A stretch of DNA of 64,000 nucleotides from Tribonema minus (taxonomy: Eukaryota; Sar; Xanthophyceae; Tribonematales; Tribonemataceae). The DNA is taken from positions 124,001-188,000 of the forward strand of contig JAFCMP010000524.1 in assembly GCA_017506865.1 (NCBI GenBank). The letters are read 5' to 3'. This document shows positions 23,145 to 33,977 of the stretch, one piece after another. The position numbers were made by a program, and so were the translations under genes. Position 1 is the stretch's first letter. Each line of letters opens with the position of its first letter. The notes beneath the pieces are model-generated. The model was not told the origin of the DNA. It saw nothing but the letters and a program-made list of their open reading frames with translations, and made no database searches.

Positions 23145-23227
23145 TGTATATTCCACGGTGGTGAATGGCACCACAGTGGTGAATGGCACGTACGTCACGC
23201 TGTACGTATGATATGACAATGAGGTCA
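23145..23227 (+). pseudogene. Second, degenerate copy of part of the GAPDH exon
   Basis: TTVVNGT is read twice in tandem (ACGGTGGTGAATGGCAC, then ACAGTGGTGAATGGCAC), followed by LYV, a stop where Trp is expected (TGA for TGG), and YDNE with a GTCAGC donor-like site. It lies ~80 bp after the end of exon A and repeats its last ~60 bases, so it is a tandem exon duplication in decay. Confidence 0.7.
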
Positions 23228-24306
23228 GCGCTGCTACGTTGTTGGCGCTAGTGGAACGGAATCCAGGAAGGGGTGTGAATGTGATTGTTGATGACATGCG
23301 TCAGAGCTGTGCGTGTAGCCGCTGCATTGCTGCGCTAGTGGAAGGGGCTTGCAGCGATCATGGTGGGTTACGGCACGCAATGACCTGTGTAGCAGACGCC
23401 AAGTGCAGCGGGCTGACCATCTGGTACAGCATGCCTGCTTCAAGAGTCATTGCGGTGCGCTGCAGTCAACGAGTGCACGCACGGGGCACTGAACAGAAAG
23501 GCATATTTGCGCGCGATACCAAGGTGTCAAACCGTACGCGCGTCAGGTTGTAGAGTGTGGTATGCAAGTTAGGCCCACCAGCTTTGCGCATCGTGTCATG
23601 ATGCTGTCAGTGAAAGGAAGGCAATTGAGAGATCAAGACGTCTGCAATGGCCCTGAGCACTTGCGTGGAAGGACCGCATCACCACGCTTTGCGAGGTTTT
23701 TGAAAGCAGAGGTGTGCGCGCAGAGGTGAGCACGCTGCACTTCAACGCGCAACTTCACAACCGCAGGTATGAGCAAGGGAATGTTTTTTGAACTGAACAA
23801 CGGAGCCACGTCTCGCAAACTGCAACTGAGGGTCAATTGGGCATTCGGGTGGCACTGCATCGTGAGGCAAAGCGCAGATACGGCATTTCAATGCACCAGA
23901 GTTGCTGTTGCCATCGGCAGTCATCCATGAGCCTGCCGGCAAGTGAAGCACTGATGCCCAAGGTGAAGTTAGCTTTTTGCGAAGTTTACACTTGACAGCT
24001 TTCCAGGTACGAGCTGTTTTGCGGTGTGCCTTGCACTTGTAGTGAACGAGACTGACGCAGGTGAGCAGGCAGACCCATGCAGCACCCCAACGAAGTCGCG
24101 CTTTACAAGAACTTCAACACAGGACAACAAAGCTGCCGCACAGGAGTAAGTAGGTTTAATCTCAGAAGGGCCTCCCCTCGCACATTTGTAGTGTCAGTGT
24201 CCACTCCTCCTCTCCTCCTCCCGCACACGTTGCCTCACTCTTCGGCTTCATTACACTCCATGAGTATGGCTTACTGGACTCCTCCTGGTGTTGCGTTGTC
24301 TTGCAG
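23228..24306. other. Intron-like interval of the GAPDH remnant
   Basis: No exon is recognised between the duplicated exon end and exon B. A 104-codon open frame at 23239-23553 has no domain-like content. Confidence 0.4.
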
Positions 24307-24549
24307 TGGGGCAACAGTATGAGGATGGCTGAGCCGGTGGCCAAGGCGGATAAGATGGTGGAGCAGCGTCCTCATGCGCATACTGCCAACTTCTTCAGCT
24401 GTGCTTGCTTCCAACGCGTGCGGCTAGGCCCTACTGGGCCATTATACTCTATTATAATATGTGGCTGCCATCACTGGTGTCGGCGTTGCGGGGTTAGCAC
24501 TCAGGCCCTTGTGATGTCTGTACTGCTACTGCTAGTGTTCTGTGTGTGA

Positions 24550-26289
24550 TGAGTGTTACGGATTCACCCCATGGCCGGTGCTGGATCTGCTATGAGCAGC
24601 CGCTGCGCAAGGGAGCGACCTGCAGCCAGCATCAATCGACCAGGCGTCAATATGCAAGATGACGTTTGAGTGCATCAGTCCTGCGTCTGTTCGTGTCCCT
24701 GCTGCACGAAATCAAAATCTGAGGTAGCTCAAACATCACGAGCGCTGCCACCTGATGTTAATTGCGTGCGGCTGCCATCGCACCTGCGTTGCACTGATTA
24801 CGCTTCACCGACAGTGTGCCCCCTTGGAATCCAGAAGTGGCAGCAGTGGTTCTGTTCATATGCCATATCCTTGCTTGCTAACGAACAAGACACAAAGCCC
24901 AAAGCTGCTGGCAAAAGTGACGTTATGATTGCAAGGTCATAGGCATATTGCTAATGACTCTTTTCCTTTTGTGGTGTTGTAGCAGTTTGACGTTGCATGT
25001 GGAAGGTACAGTAGCACGGCGTATGAGTGAGTTTGGCCTGGTTTGGTTTGCGCAAGAGCTGCCAGCAAAGTGGAGCCAGGTGCAAACATAAAGGAGTTCA
25101 ATTTCATTGCTGTCCTATTATTCGTCACGGATTACACGTGCACTTGATGCAGCTCTCCTTCTCCGAAGTGAGACTCGAACGCATCACGCCCCCCCTCCCC
25201 CCCTTCAAACAGCAGTCAACATCACATAATCAGGGCAAACTTAGGGTTGCCCTGCCGCAAAGCATGCTGGTCCCATTTTGCATCAGGTTAATGGAGGCCT
25301 GGGTCACCTTAATCAGTGCCCAGAACTAAGGATTATGCCAACACGTCTGAATCAAATCTGTAGGAGAAATGATCTAATCCCAACAAACCCCACCCCAGCC
25401 TCACCCCGTCCCCACTATTCCATTCCGCTGCACCAATGCGTCCAAGCTACCAATTCACCGCGAGCAGGCCAGCTTAAAGGTAACCCACCCATGCCGCTGC
25501 CGTAATGGTCCAAACTGCATTCAGGTCAGGGTACACAAACCACTAGGTACCAGGCACATTGGTATCTCAACGGAGCAGCAACAACACACACAACTGCTGC
25601 AACAGCAGCAGTAGCAGCTGCAGCGGCAGCAGCGCCAGCAGGAGCAACAGCGATAGCGGCAGCAGCCGCAGCAGCAGCAGCAGATTCAGCGGCACCAGCA
25701 GCAGCAGGAGTGGCAGCAGGCTGAGCAGAGGCGGCGCCAGCAGCAACACCGGCGACCACGCCAACGCGGCAACGGCAGCCGCACCTACCGCAGCAGTGCT
25801 GCCACAGACGCTGAGGCGCGCAGCCACTGCGCTTGCTGATGGTGGCAGCTTCGCTGCCTCTGCTGGCGCAGCTCCTCAGCCGCGCGGTGGCGCCGCTCAA
25901 TGATGGCGTCGTGCGCGTCGCGCTGCGTCATGCGGACGCCTCCTCCATAGGCCACGCGTTCGCGGCAACGGCAGCGGCGGCGAGGCGGCAGCGCGCTGAA
26001 GCGCAGGAAGGTGGTGCGATCGCGTTGTCGGTCGATCGGCGCAGCAAGCATGATGTCTTGCTTTTGATGTTTGCAGTGACTGCGGTCAGTGATGCTTGCC
26101 CTACCCTTGACCCTGCCTGCTGAATCCCATATTTTAGCCTGCTAGGCCAAAACAATTGGGTTAGCGCGCGGGTCAAGCCCTAGGCAGCATCCACCGGGCG
26201 CCCATACACTTGCAGTCACCAAAGCGCGCCTGTCCCTAGGACACGTGACAATGTACGAATCTGGCGCACTTCCTGAATTGGTAGGTACA
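24550..26289. other. Intergenic; CAG-rich low-complexity tract
   Basis: Between 25570 and 25740 imperfect CAG/GCA repeats give alanine-, serine- or glutamine-rich frames on both strands, so coding status cannot be judged. A minus frame 26051-25785 (EERHRAAEELRQQRQR-like, helical and charged) resembles other coiled-coil scraps in this window but is short. Nothing is recognised elsewhere. Confidence 0.4.
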
Positions 26290-26840
26290 TACGTATGTAT
26301 AGCTTGTCGCTTGCGCAGGCTGCCTGTTCACCAGTGGGGACCGCCGGTCTTGACAGCTCACGGGGTCGAACTTGAAGCATCGGACAAGACAAGCTCCCGC
26401 CCAGAGCGTCCGTAAGGCTGCCACCCGCCCGCCAGTTACATACACATGTAAGACGTATGCACTCCCAGCTTGGCGCTTGCGCAGGCTGCGCGTTCAAGGA
26501 AGTTCACCAGTGGCGACCACCATTCATGACAGCTCGAGGGTCAAAGGGCCGGACAGGACAAGCGCTGAGCTGAGCACGAGCGCCGCCGCCAGCTGCTACA
26601 CAAGCTACAGACACTTGTAGGCCTCACAAAGTACCAGCATGGCGCTTACGCAGGCTGCGCGTTCATTAGTGGTGACCGCCAATCATGACAGCTCGCGTGT
26701 TAAAGTGCCAGACGAGATGTGCGTTCAGCTGAGCCAACAGCACCCGCCACCAGCTGCTGCAATGCTGGCGCCAGTTACAATGTGCGTTTCAGGCACATGC
26801 AGGCTATCTCGTTTCTTACCACTGGTATAATAGTATATAT
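26290..26840 (+). repeat. Second block of the degenerate ~180-bp satellite
   Basis: Three units with cores at ~26309, 26475 and 26644 (GCTTGCGCAGGCTG, TTCACCAGTGG..ACCGCC, CATGACAGCTC, GAGCTGAGC) belong to the family at 11.3-12.8 kb, in the same orientation with a slightly shorter period (166-169 bp). The block stops at an AT-rich stretch that abuts the end of the inverted-repeat arm. Confidence 0.8.
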
Positions 26841-26852
26841 ATTACTCTGAGT

Positions 26853-27148
26853 CAGCATCAGAATGTAAGGCTGATATGGCCAACCCTGCGTGCTTTCGAG
26901 CCTGAAGGCGCTACGCCCAATGCTGGTGCGCATAAATCGTAGAACGCTGCGCACTGCATGTACATGTTCATGAAAGGTGCGCGTGAAATCTTCGCCTTCA
27001 GATTTGATGCTGGACACTTAGAATGGAGAAGTTCACGCCAACTGACTGCATGTTGGCCAGCATGCTTGCGGTCTCATGGTCCTTACACCATGTACAACCC
27101 CATGGCACTGCGGACCAGTATAGAATGTCAAACGTGCTGCATACATAC
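26853..27148 (-). other. Left-arm intron 8 stump of the dehydrogenase
   Basis: After exon 8 (27149) the intron sequence runs to the arm end and then into satellite DNA. No exon 9 is present. Confidence 0.6.
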
Positions 27149-30100
27149 CGTATCCTTTGCGCCATGCACGATGTTGAGGACGCCCTTGGGCAGCCCTGCC
27201 TGATCGGCCATTTCCGCCAGCATCATTGACGCGCCTGGGTCCTTCTCAGAGGGCTTCAGCACAAAGGTGTTGCCGGCAACGCTGGCAACACGCGGCAACG
27301 AGTGTGGTTCCATAAGAGATGTAGGCACTGTGTACAGGATTACGCTTATCAGCGCTAATCATGACTACACATGTTGATGGGTGGCACCGCGCTGCGCACT
27401 TAGTACAATATACACAGGAACGGCTGCTCGTGGGCGCCAAGAGGCTGTCATCCCAATGCATTGGCCGTAATACTGTGAAGCAGTCTGCTGCACTGCAGAC
27501 GCTCTGAAATTGCTAGCGATGCAATGTTCCAAAGTTGCTGAACACGAGTGCAATGCCTGATGCGACAATAAAGCACACTGCGCATAAGGCCTATGGTTTG
27601 TTCTGCAAAGAGCGCTGGCGTCATAAGGCGCAGTGTTGCATGGTACAACAACCATACTCTGCACCAACTCATAGCGTGCTTTCAAAATATCAAGTACGTC
27701 ATGTCATCGAACAGGCATCTCCTTGAAGGACTGGCGACGTCAAATGTGGATTGACACACACGAACGACAATATTGGACTTGCAGGTGTGAGTGTGGCGTG
27801 AGGGGAAGTAACTGAACGTACCTAGTTTCAACACAAGGCACATGAAGTGAAGTCGTCGTGAGATTACTGCACTCTGTGATGTGAGCTACAAAGTGCTTGT
27901 TGGCCGAAAACACAGCTGCACGTCTTTACACAACTTCAGCAATGATTGCAATGTTGCACAAGAACGATGAGTAGCATGTTCATTGACGTACCACACTTTT
28001 GTGACGAGCATGTAAAACGATTGTCAGACCAACAGGCCAAGGTGATGCCAGGCCATGAGGCAATGAAACACGCACTGCTGCTCTGTGTGCATTAAGAGAA
28101 GCTTGAGCCTGGCAGAAGAATACTCAAAATAACAATCTCATGTGTACACAGTCCATGTACCAAACAGCGTATTCACCACTTACCATGCCATGGGGAACAT
28201 CCATAGGGGTATCATCGCAGGGAAGTTGAAGGGGCTGCGACAAACAACACCGCAAACGGCCTGTGTGAGGACCAGTTTTCGCTGTGCCGCACATATTGAT
28301 GTCAGCATCAGCAGCTTGAGCTTAGTGAGTGTTGTAAGCATGAGAATGAACCACTACCGTAGTGAAATTCACCACTATCATCTAAGTGGCAGGACATGGA
28401 CATCTGAACACATGCGAAGAGTTGCTGCACCAGCGTAGCCGTGTCTCCTCAGGTGGCACCGATGCATGCAACATACATGCTACGACCACTTCAAGGACCT
28501 GGCATCAGTGTTCTACGTTGAAGTACCACTGCCAGCAGAATTGGCAGGTACCGCATAGCACAGGCACACTAATGATTACTCATAGGCGGGTGATGAGTTT
28601 TGTGTTTGCACAAGGTCATGACATTGAATGTAGCTCATATACGCAGAGGACATAGGCAAGTCACAAACCCACATAGAGGATTGACGAACCTACCACACAA
28701 CCGGTCAATATGCAGATGATCTAGTGTGGCCCGTGGACAAACACATCGCATGCGACTGATTGGACATGGGTCACAGGGCATGACAATAGTGCTGTTTGAT
28801 GAGGAATGCAAGCAGTGTAGACTTGGAAGAACGCGCCAGACTTGTGGACAGTGCAACACCACCTTTGCAACGTGTTGCGCGTGCACATGGAACGCACCAG
28901 GTGCAGTGGTAGCATACGTATCACTGCCTGGTTGCGAAAGCAGCCCTCACCAACTGATCACAGCCATCACTGCTCACCATATCCCAGCACACACCCCTAG
29001 CGGCTGGCGGAAGCTGTAGGTATCGAGACCCCCAGACAGCTGCTCCAGCGTCTCTCCCATCATCAGTGGAGCTGCAACACCAGAGAGTCAGCGGACACAA
29101 GGCGTCCTATGAGCGTGCACCTGAGACTCATTGGAAATTCACAGGGCGGCGCATGACACATAATCGTTGTACGCCACGGAGCTGTACTAGATGTTGGTAT
29201 GCCAACGCGCTTAATCAGCACAAGTTCGAACTGCATGCCATAATCCATCTCAACAATAATACCAAGGCGTGTACATCATTGTAAATCAAAACATACATAC
29301 CTGCCCCGGCAGCTGCCTCCACTACCTCAAGTCCCCTGAAGACGTCTCCCCTCGCATCCGCCAGTGTTTTGCCCTATACATGAGAGCAACGATGAGCGTC
29401 AATGCCCGCTGTCATTAAGCGCAGATGGCAACGTCAACTGCGGCCACATGTTGCATACATGTGGTTACTCACCGCTGTTTACCTCAACTTGTTGCAGTGG
29501 TCAGCATGGCGGTGAGCCTGGCGGGCAAAGCAATTCAGAACATGATTGTGCAATCAATGCACAGCAAGCCACTGCACGCATGCAGTACCAGGTTTAACGG
29601 CGTCGCAATTTGCAGTCATGCATGGTCCTGAACCTCAAGTACCCAGATCCGCATGTGCACAGCCAGCTCACGTCGAGCTGGTTGAAGCATCATACTTTGG
29701 AGGCTATGGAGTTTGTGATATGCATGACTGACGCTGGACCACACACGTGCGTCAGAGCAAGATACGAACCCAAGTTTGTGTAGCACAAGCTTTGTACTCG
29801 TACTCAACAGAATCGATTGCTCTTTGTGCACGGGCTGCAGCAGTTGTTGCCGCTTAGTCAAGAACACATTCGCCGTGGTCAATTTTCATGTTCAGAGGAT
29901 TACAAGGGTTAACTGCAGCAGGTCAGCGCACTTGTCAAATCTGCACCGCCAACAGTGGTACATGGTGCTGAGTGCTTGCAATTTTTTTGGTCCGCATACA
30001 TACATACCTGCTCCTGTGTTATGCTCCGCGCCAGCTCCTCCATGTTGTCCCGTATCAACACCTGAAGCTTGAACATGACCTGGTAACGCAGTTGCAGCCA

Positions 30101-31080
30101 ATGGGCATGGTCGGCATCATGTGCTCTATGGCATCCACATATTCACTTCGTACAAGCGCCCAGTGCTTGAGAGGCAATTGACGGGTAAAGCGCCAGCCCT
30201 GTGCATCAACAATTCCCCTCCAACTGCAATGCCAAGAGGCTGCGCTTGCTGGTGGATGCGGTTCTGCACGTATGATTGCCACAACATCATGATGTAGCAT
30301 CAATGATGCATCATATAGTTGGAGGTGCACAGCTACTTCTACATGAACATACAATGCACCTCGCTCGGCTCAAGCGACAAGACCGTCCAGCCGTAGTCGC
30401 TCCTGGTGTGTATTCATGCCGCCCCAGTAACTGTATGACGTGTTGATGGCTCCACAAGTTGAAGTTGACAGTATGCCCAAACAAAGCTTGCAACCCATCA
30501 CATCATGTACTTCATACACTTCATTCAGAAGTAGTGGCATTTGACTCACCCTCTGTCGCGCCTGAACAGCAGTGTTGCGCCAAGCAGGGAATGCCTCAGC
30601 TGCAGCCCGCACGGCCGCTGCCATCTCTGCATCCGAGCTCTCAGGGACCCTGTTCTCAGCACACGCAGAGCCAGGGTGCACAGCAACTTAGAATGTGACA
30701 GCTCGCTTGCATCCGCAGCAACCAGAGCTCTCATTTCCACAAGAACAGCAGCAACAGTTTTTCACATCATCGTCTACCTGCGGATCAACATGGCATAATC
30801 AAGTTGCAAAGATGGCAGATAAGGCCCTCCGTACCTGCACACAAGCAGCTGCGTGGCCGGATCCCGCACATCACTCAACTTCGAGGACTTGCTCGGGACC
30901 AATTCACCTGCACGAGAATGATACAGCAGCTGTTGATGCATTATTATGAGGCAGCGATCACAGTCACTTTCAGGACATCCACGTACCGCCAATCCTGTTG
31001 GGTACGATGTGAGCAGCGCGCCTGGCTGATTGAAAATGAAGTCTTGCCATCAGTTTGGTCGAGGCCACAGGGCGTAGCAT
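27149..31080 (-). pseudogene. Methylmalonate-semialdehyde dehydrogenase, left copy, 3'-truncated
   Basis: Exons (minus strand, 5' to 3'): 31080-30987, 30907-30835, 30649-30550, 30079-30008, 29373-29301, 29071-28978, 28234-28184, 27281-27149. They encode the same 230 residues as the right copy and every splice site is kept. The arm of homology ends at 26852, inside intron 8, and beyond it lies only satellite DNA, so the exons for the catalytic-cysteine half of the enzyme are missing locally. Unless they lie further left than this window shows (nothing in 1-26850 fits), this copy cannot make an active enzyme and is best seen as a truncated duplicate. Confidence 0.75.
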
Positions 31081-32599
31081 GGCGCACGCTCACTGAGGCA
31101 CAAGTGATTCTGTTGTCAACATCAACGTCGAAAACATCAACGTTGAACTTATAACTTCAACACTTAAACAAGTCACTCCAGAGGCGACAAAGAATAAAAA
31201 GCTTCTTAGCGCGCCGCCCTCCACAATTGTAAGGAGTGCGCCAAGAAGGCGTCAAAGACGTGGGTGGAGATGCATGTTTACTCATGCTACCACACTACTT
31301 ACGCCGATCTTATCGGCGAGCTGAACACTGACAACAACATAAAGTTGAAAATCTGGATGTGCCCGAAACAATGATATTGTGGACTGGAAGGGCATTGTGG
31401 TGGGGGGCGTGACGGTGTTGATGTTGTTGTCAGTGGTGTGCTGCTATGGCACTCAGTGTTGCCATTGAACAAAGCCTCCAAAGACGCCCATGCGTGCCAC
31501 TATCCCCCGCTCACCTCCTGGCCCCCCGGTCCCGGCTCCACTATAGTGGGTTCCTCGTGTGCTGGAGGTACAGCAGCGGTGGAGGCGCTAGCCGCGGCAG
31601 CGGCAGGCACAACACCTAGGGATGCAACCTCGCCAGCCATCAGCGTAGGAGAGCACTTGGGTCGTAGTGTAAGGGGGCGCGGCAGTGACGCCCCGAAATT
31701 GCGTTAACGGACGGCACAGAGCGCGCACGGCGCGCCCGCGGTTGCGGCAGCTGCTCAACAGCAGCTAGCAGCAACAGCAGCAGCCGCTCATGGTTGCAGC
31801 TGCAACATGACAGCTGTGGCAGCAACCGCGCAATCACAGCTGTGGCAGCAAGTGCTCACAATCTCCCTATGATAGGGGCTGCGGCGGGCTCAGCTGAGGC
31901 ACCTGCGAGCACCGCCGTAACTGTGGCGGGCATAGCCTCGGCGCTGGTGCCACCGATCGCCACGTCTGCAGCAGCTATGCTACAGCACGCTGAGACGGCA
32001 GCGGCGCTCATTGGTGCCGCGCCGCTTGTGGCGCATTCTGCTGCCAGTGCTGTGAACACGCCGGTGAGCGCCGCACACGCAGCAGCAGCACCACGCAGCG
32101 CAGTGGCTCCAGTTTTGTCTGCGATAACATCTTCTCGGCATGCAGGTAACAGCTTGCGCCCCACTGCCTTGCCCTCATACTGGAATTTATCACCAGTGGC
32201 TCAGCAGCGCGCGCGGCATTGACGCATGCAGCGCAGCAAGACCCCAAGGCGGCTGGCTGGATTTGCAACCCCCTACTAGTACAGTAGCTCCGTCATGTGG
32301 CTGCTATGGCCGCGCGTGGGGCAGCTGCATTACAGCGCGGCACGCCTGCGCGGCGCGCTTAGCGACCAGCGCCAGCTCAGGGGAGGTGTGCGATCAAGGG
32401 GGGGTGGGGGCTGCCTCAGCAGCAGCACTAGTGTGGCAGCGACACCAACGATGGCGGTGCCTGCGATGGCGCACCCTGCATCTAATGCAGCTTCACCAGC
32501 AATGGCGGCGCCCGCGATGGCACATGCTTCATCTACTTTTGCTCAACTGATCTGCATCCACTTCAATTGTTAACCTAATCGTCTACGGCACCTGTGCAG
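31081..32599. other. Between dehydrogenase start and SH3-like exon, left arm
   Basis: From 31081 to ~31440 lies the dehydrogenase upstream region, with AACGTT-type repeats (TCAACGTCGAAAACATCAAC) at ~31120-31145 that may be regulatory or chance. From 31550 to 32570 DNA is GC-rich and alanine-coding in several frames without a clear gene. The same holds for the mirror region 58004-59522. Confidence 0.4.
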
Positions 32600-32988
32600 A
32601 TATTGGCACCATCTACTCCAAGTGCAACTTCTGCTCCAAGCCCAACAACACCTACTTCACGACTTCAAGGGCAGCCGCGTGTGGCGCCGTCAGCGTTACC
32701 TTTACCAAAGGTGCGCTGGTGACATGTTGGAAGCAGGGCGCAGCGGAGGGCGAGCCTGCCAAGATACTTGCTGTGCACACCCAAGCCGGTGAAGACCCAT
32801 ACCGTATCGCGCTGCTCATGCGCTCCTGGCAAGAGCGGCAGACCAACGCTGCACATTGTTCTGCTAGCATACTGCTTTTCATCAAAAATCCTTCCGTCAA
32901 CTCAATGCAAATCTTGAATTTGTATTCTTTGGTAATGACCAACATGCTGACTATTATGAGATGTCGCGCCGCTGCATTAGCTCTCTGA
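32600..32988 (+). CDS. Possible exon with a small SH3/Tudor-like module, left copy
   Basis: After an acceptor-like CCTGTGCAG one frame is open to a stop at 32988 and reads VTCWKQGAAEGEPAKILAVH, TQAGEDPYRIAL, ERQTNAAHC. This resembles a short module common in algal proteins (AKVxAVHxDDxxPYYTIRLxDGREKQTExxHL). The stretch before it reads YSKCNFCSKPNNTYF in this frame but a Pro/Ser/Thr/Ala-rich linker in another, so the true frame upstream is uncertain. Alanine-rich open frames upstream (31794-32222, 32295-32573) might be earlier exons. It lies between the ferritin-like and dehydrogenase genes on the opposite strand to both. Confidence 0.35.
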
Positions 32989-33977
32989 AACGTCACTGGG
33001 ACCCACTGGTCACCAGCAGTACCAGCAGCTCCTTGTCAACGAGTACCAGTACTGCGTACTCAAATTGGCCAATAGTTGCTGTACTCGAGTCTGGGAGTCT
33101 CAGATTCTCCGCGAGTCGAACGAGCTTCGTAATTCTGACATGTCATTGCAAGAACGCTCGCTCTATTCCAAGAACTGAACCAAACTTGATTGACATGTGC
33201 GCTCAGGCATTCAAATGCTTTCATGTTCCTTCGCTAGCATCGTGTGACAATGGTGCACTTTCAATGGTTCAGCACGTCAAACATTACTCTGGTTATGCAT
33301 AGCATACACTGCAACCGGTGACCAAATCAAACCATGACATGCATGACATCGTGCAACACTGACGGGAGAGGCACCAATGCCAGATGAGAAAGCAATAGAC
33401 GGTCGGACAATCAGCAGCACAAATCAATCAACACAACACACATGTCCATGGGGCTCAAGACAGCAAATTTGAATGGAGGTGAAGTTGATTACTGCAAAGG
33501 GATGTTCTGCGGCGCCATGCGAAGGAATGCGCAAGCTGCCGCAGGTAGGGCAGTACCATCATCACGGACTGCTGCCGATGAGCAAAAAAACGTTACAATT
33601 GCTGCTGTGCGCAGACTAAGGTTAGGGCCAAGCTATTCAGCAGTCTGAGAGTGCAGCACGAGCAGACTCAACACCCATGACACCCCTCCAGCCTCACACA
33701 CTGCAACTTCGGTTGTGCAAAGAAAGTGTATACTACAGCGTCAAGATCTCAAGACTTCAAGTTCCTTCAAGAAGTTGTGTAACAGTGCAGCAAGCCCTAT
33801 GGGCTACCAGGCTTTGCAGCAACCTGACCCTGCCAGTGCAGCCTCGCGCACTGTGTACTACATCCTGTTGCAGTGCCCTGAACCTCAACAGGTGCACCAC
33901 AGGCAATTGCTGTACTTGAAGTCTGTCATCCCGACATACTCTGAGCACTGCAGCCTTGCCACAATGGGCAGCGAAAA
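32989..33977. other. Downstream of the ferritin-like gene, left arm
   Basis: No gene is supported. This is the presumed 3' UTR and intergenic spacer of the ferritin-like gene; the mirror region is 56626-57614. Confidence 0.4.

Larger units (their letters stand above)
22858..24549 (+). pseudogene. 3' exons of glyceraldehyde-3-phosphate dehydrogenase, damaged
   Basis: Exon A (22858-23066, acceptor CTCTTGCAG) reads EEVNALLSAAASEGPLKGVL and GYETRPL, then after a frame change NEERSDVMDAPSTTVVNGT and ELYVWYDNE, ending at GAG|GTCAGT. Exon B (24307 on, acceptor TGTCTTGCAG) continues in phase with WGNSMRMAEPVAKADKMVEQ and stays open to a TGA at 24547-24549, well past the usual enzyme C-terminus. Together they match the end of the GAPDH catalytic domain (family consensus ...STMVV.GT..K..AWYDNEWGYSNRM), closest in my judgement to the bacterial/ArsJ-associated type. 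The frame change at ~22960-22978 fits a 4-bp GTAC duplication (CTACGTACATC) plus a small neighbouring indel and loss of about two codons. No upstream exon with the Rossmann fold or active-site Cys is visible. Inferred to be a non-functional remnant. Confidence 0.68.

Noticed and set aside
25526..25903. Poly-alanine / serine-rich proteins on both strands
   Set aside because: Frames on both strands arise from imperfect CAG repeats; low complexity gives no evidence for a gene.
32600..32720. Aspartic-protease-like cysteine cluster (YSKCNFCSKPNNTYF)
   Set aside because: Too short, without the catalytic DTGS/DSGT motifs, and another frame across the same bases gives a typical Pro/Ser/Thr-rich linker.
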